5,441 nt of DNA, taken from Betaproteobacteria bacterium (GTDB lineage: Bacteria > Pseudomonadota > Gammaproteobacteria > Burkholderiales > Rhodocyclaceae). Below, in pieces: positions 5,126 to 5,441 of the stretch; position 1 is the first letter of the stretch; every line of letters begins with the position of its first letter. The notes beneath the pieces were generated by a model. It saw nothing but the letters and a program-made list of their open reading frames with translations. It was not told the origin of the DNA and searched no databases. Made by a program: the position numbers and the translations under genes. The stretch spans positions 1-5,441 of the forward strand of contig JAIFNM010000164.1 of the NCBI GenBank assembly GCA_020047725.1, read 5' to 3'.

Positions 5126-5407
5126 CTAATGACGGTTGATTCGCTTGGTGCGATGGCCGACCGTCAGTACCGCTCCGTCGGATCCGATAACTGCGTAGGT
5201 ATCCAACTTGGATTCGAGGTGCTTAAAGTAATGTTCGCCATAGGTGCGACGAATCTGATTCCGTGCCTGGTGATCAAAGAAAAGAATTTCGGCTCCATGA
5301 TGGTCATGGACCTTCTTTCCAAAGGTCAGAAGGCAGTCCAGCACTGGCATGGAAATACCTCTTTGCTGAAGGCGGGCTCGTGCGTGGTTTGTTATCTGTA
5401 GCGACAT
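5126..5407 (-). CDS. DUF4258-like protein, 93 aa
   Basis: The N terminus (ITNHARARLQQRGIS, residues 5-19) matches the H-A-x-x-R-x-x-x-R-G-I pattern that opens DUF4258 proteins. The C terminus (YAVIGSDGAVLTVGHRTKRINRH) has the beta-strand plus basic ending seen in that family and in small RelE-like proteins. Length is usual for a stand-alone member. The start is supported by AAGGAGA 7 bases before ATG. It is the first gene visible in the leftward series. DUF4258 has no firmly established function to my knowledge; small size, basic ends and its place next to a nuclease allow a toxin or RNA-binding role, but no catalytic residue can be named. No obvious small antitoxin gene lies directly beside it in the window. 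Confidence 0.75.
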   Translation of the reverse strand: MSLQITNHARARLQQRGISMPVLDCLLTFGKKVHDHHGAEILFFDHQARNQIRRTYGEHYFKHLESKLDTYAVIGSDGAVLTVGHRTKRINRH

Positions 5408-5441
5408 GACATCTCTCCTTTACTGTTGTCCATGCCTCCAC

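Noticed and set aside
5129..5401. Plus-strand frame of 90 codons mirroring the DUF4258-like gene
   Set aside because: It lies wholly within the opposite gene, which has a family motif and a good ribosome site.
5420..5441. Possible last six codons and TAA of another minus-strand gene upstream of the DUF4258-like gene
   Set aside because: The TAA overlaps the next ribosome site as in the other coupled genes, but too few codons are visible to call a gene.
1..5441. CRISPR array, tRNA, rRNA, transposase, integrase or insertion-sequence ends
   Set aside because: No spaced repeats, no cloverleaf, no DDE or integrase motifs and no terminal inverted repeats were seen by eye on either strand.

Overview
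The window has two parts that differ in base composition and strand. Bases 1-1395 on the plus strand are the 3' three quarters of a core metabolic gene, GTP-dependent phosphoenolpyruvate carboxykinase (pckG). It ends at a perfect intrinsic terminator (1415-1444). Its codons are strongly biased to G or C in third position. Protein style and codon use fit a betaproteobacterium, perhaps Rhodocyclales (Dechloromonas/Azonexus-like), but that placement is an impression from the protein alone.

Everything right of the terminator is accessory in character: less GC-rich by eye, all genes on the minus strand, small and mostly of unknown function. Reading from right to left, a tight seven-gene series runs from 5407 to 2248: a DUF4258-like protein (93 aa), an HNH endonuclease-type protein (157 aa), a three-helix membrane protein (79 aa), a larger membrane protein with YdjM/DUF457-like His/Asp motifs (317 aa), a soluble unknown (162 aa), a 46-aa Cys-X2-Cys microprotein, and an unknown (174 aa). 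The gaps are 39, -4, 12, -4, 1 and 11 bases, so this looks like one transcription unit with translational coupling. Its promoter lies beyond the right edge; the last 20 or so bases (5420-5441) may hold the end of a further upstream gene.

After a 227-base gap comes a lone basic 100-aa gene (2020-1718) with its own good sigma70-type promoter (-35 TTGACA, 17-base spacer, -10 TAGGAT). Its leader of about 80 nt can fold so that a 9-bp stem buries the Shine-Dalgarno sequence. This is the clearest regulatory signal in the window. The 322-base space between this gene and pckG holds three short hairpins on the minus strand, the last being a probable terminator (1523-1554). The two transcription units therefore converge, each with its own terminator.

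What the cassette does cannot be read from sequence. An HNH nuclease, a DUF4258 protein and membrane proteins together fit a mobile-element cargo module (defence, toxin or transfer accessory), but no integrase, transposase, phage structural gene or repeat-flanked boundary is visible to prove it.
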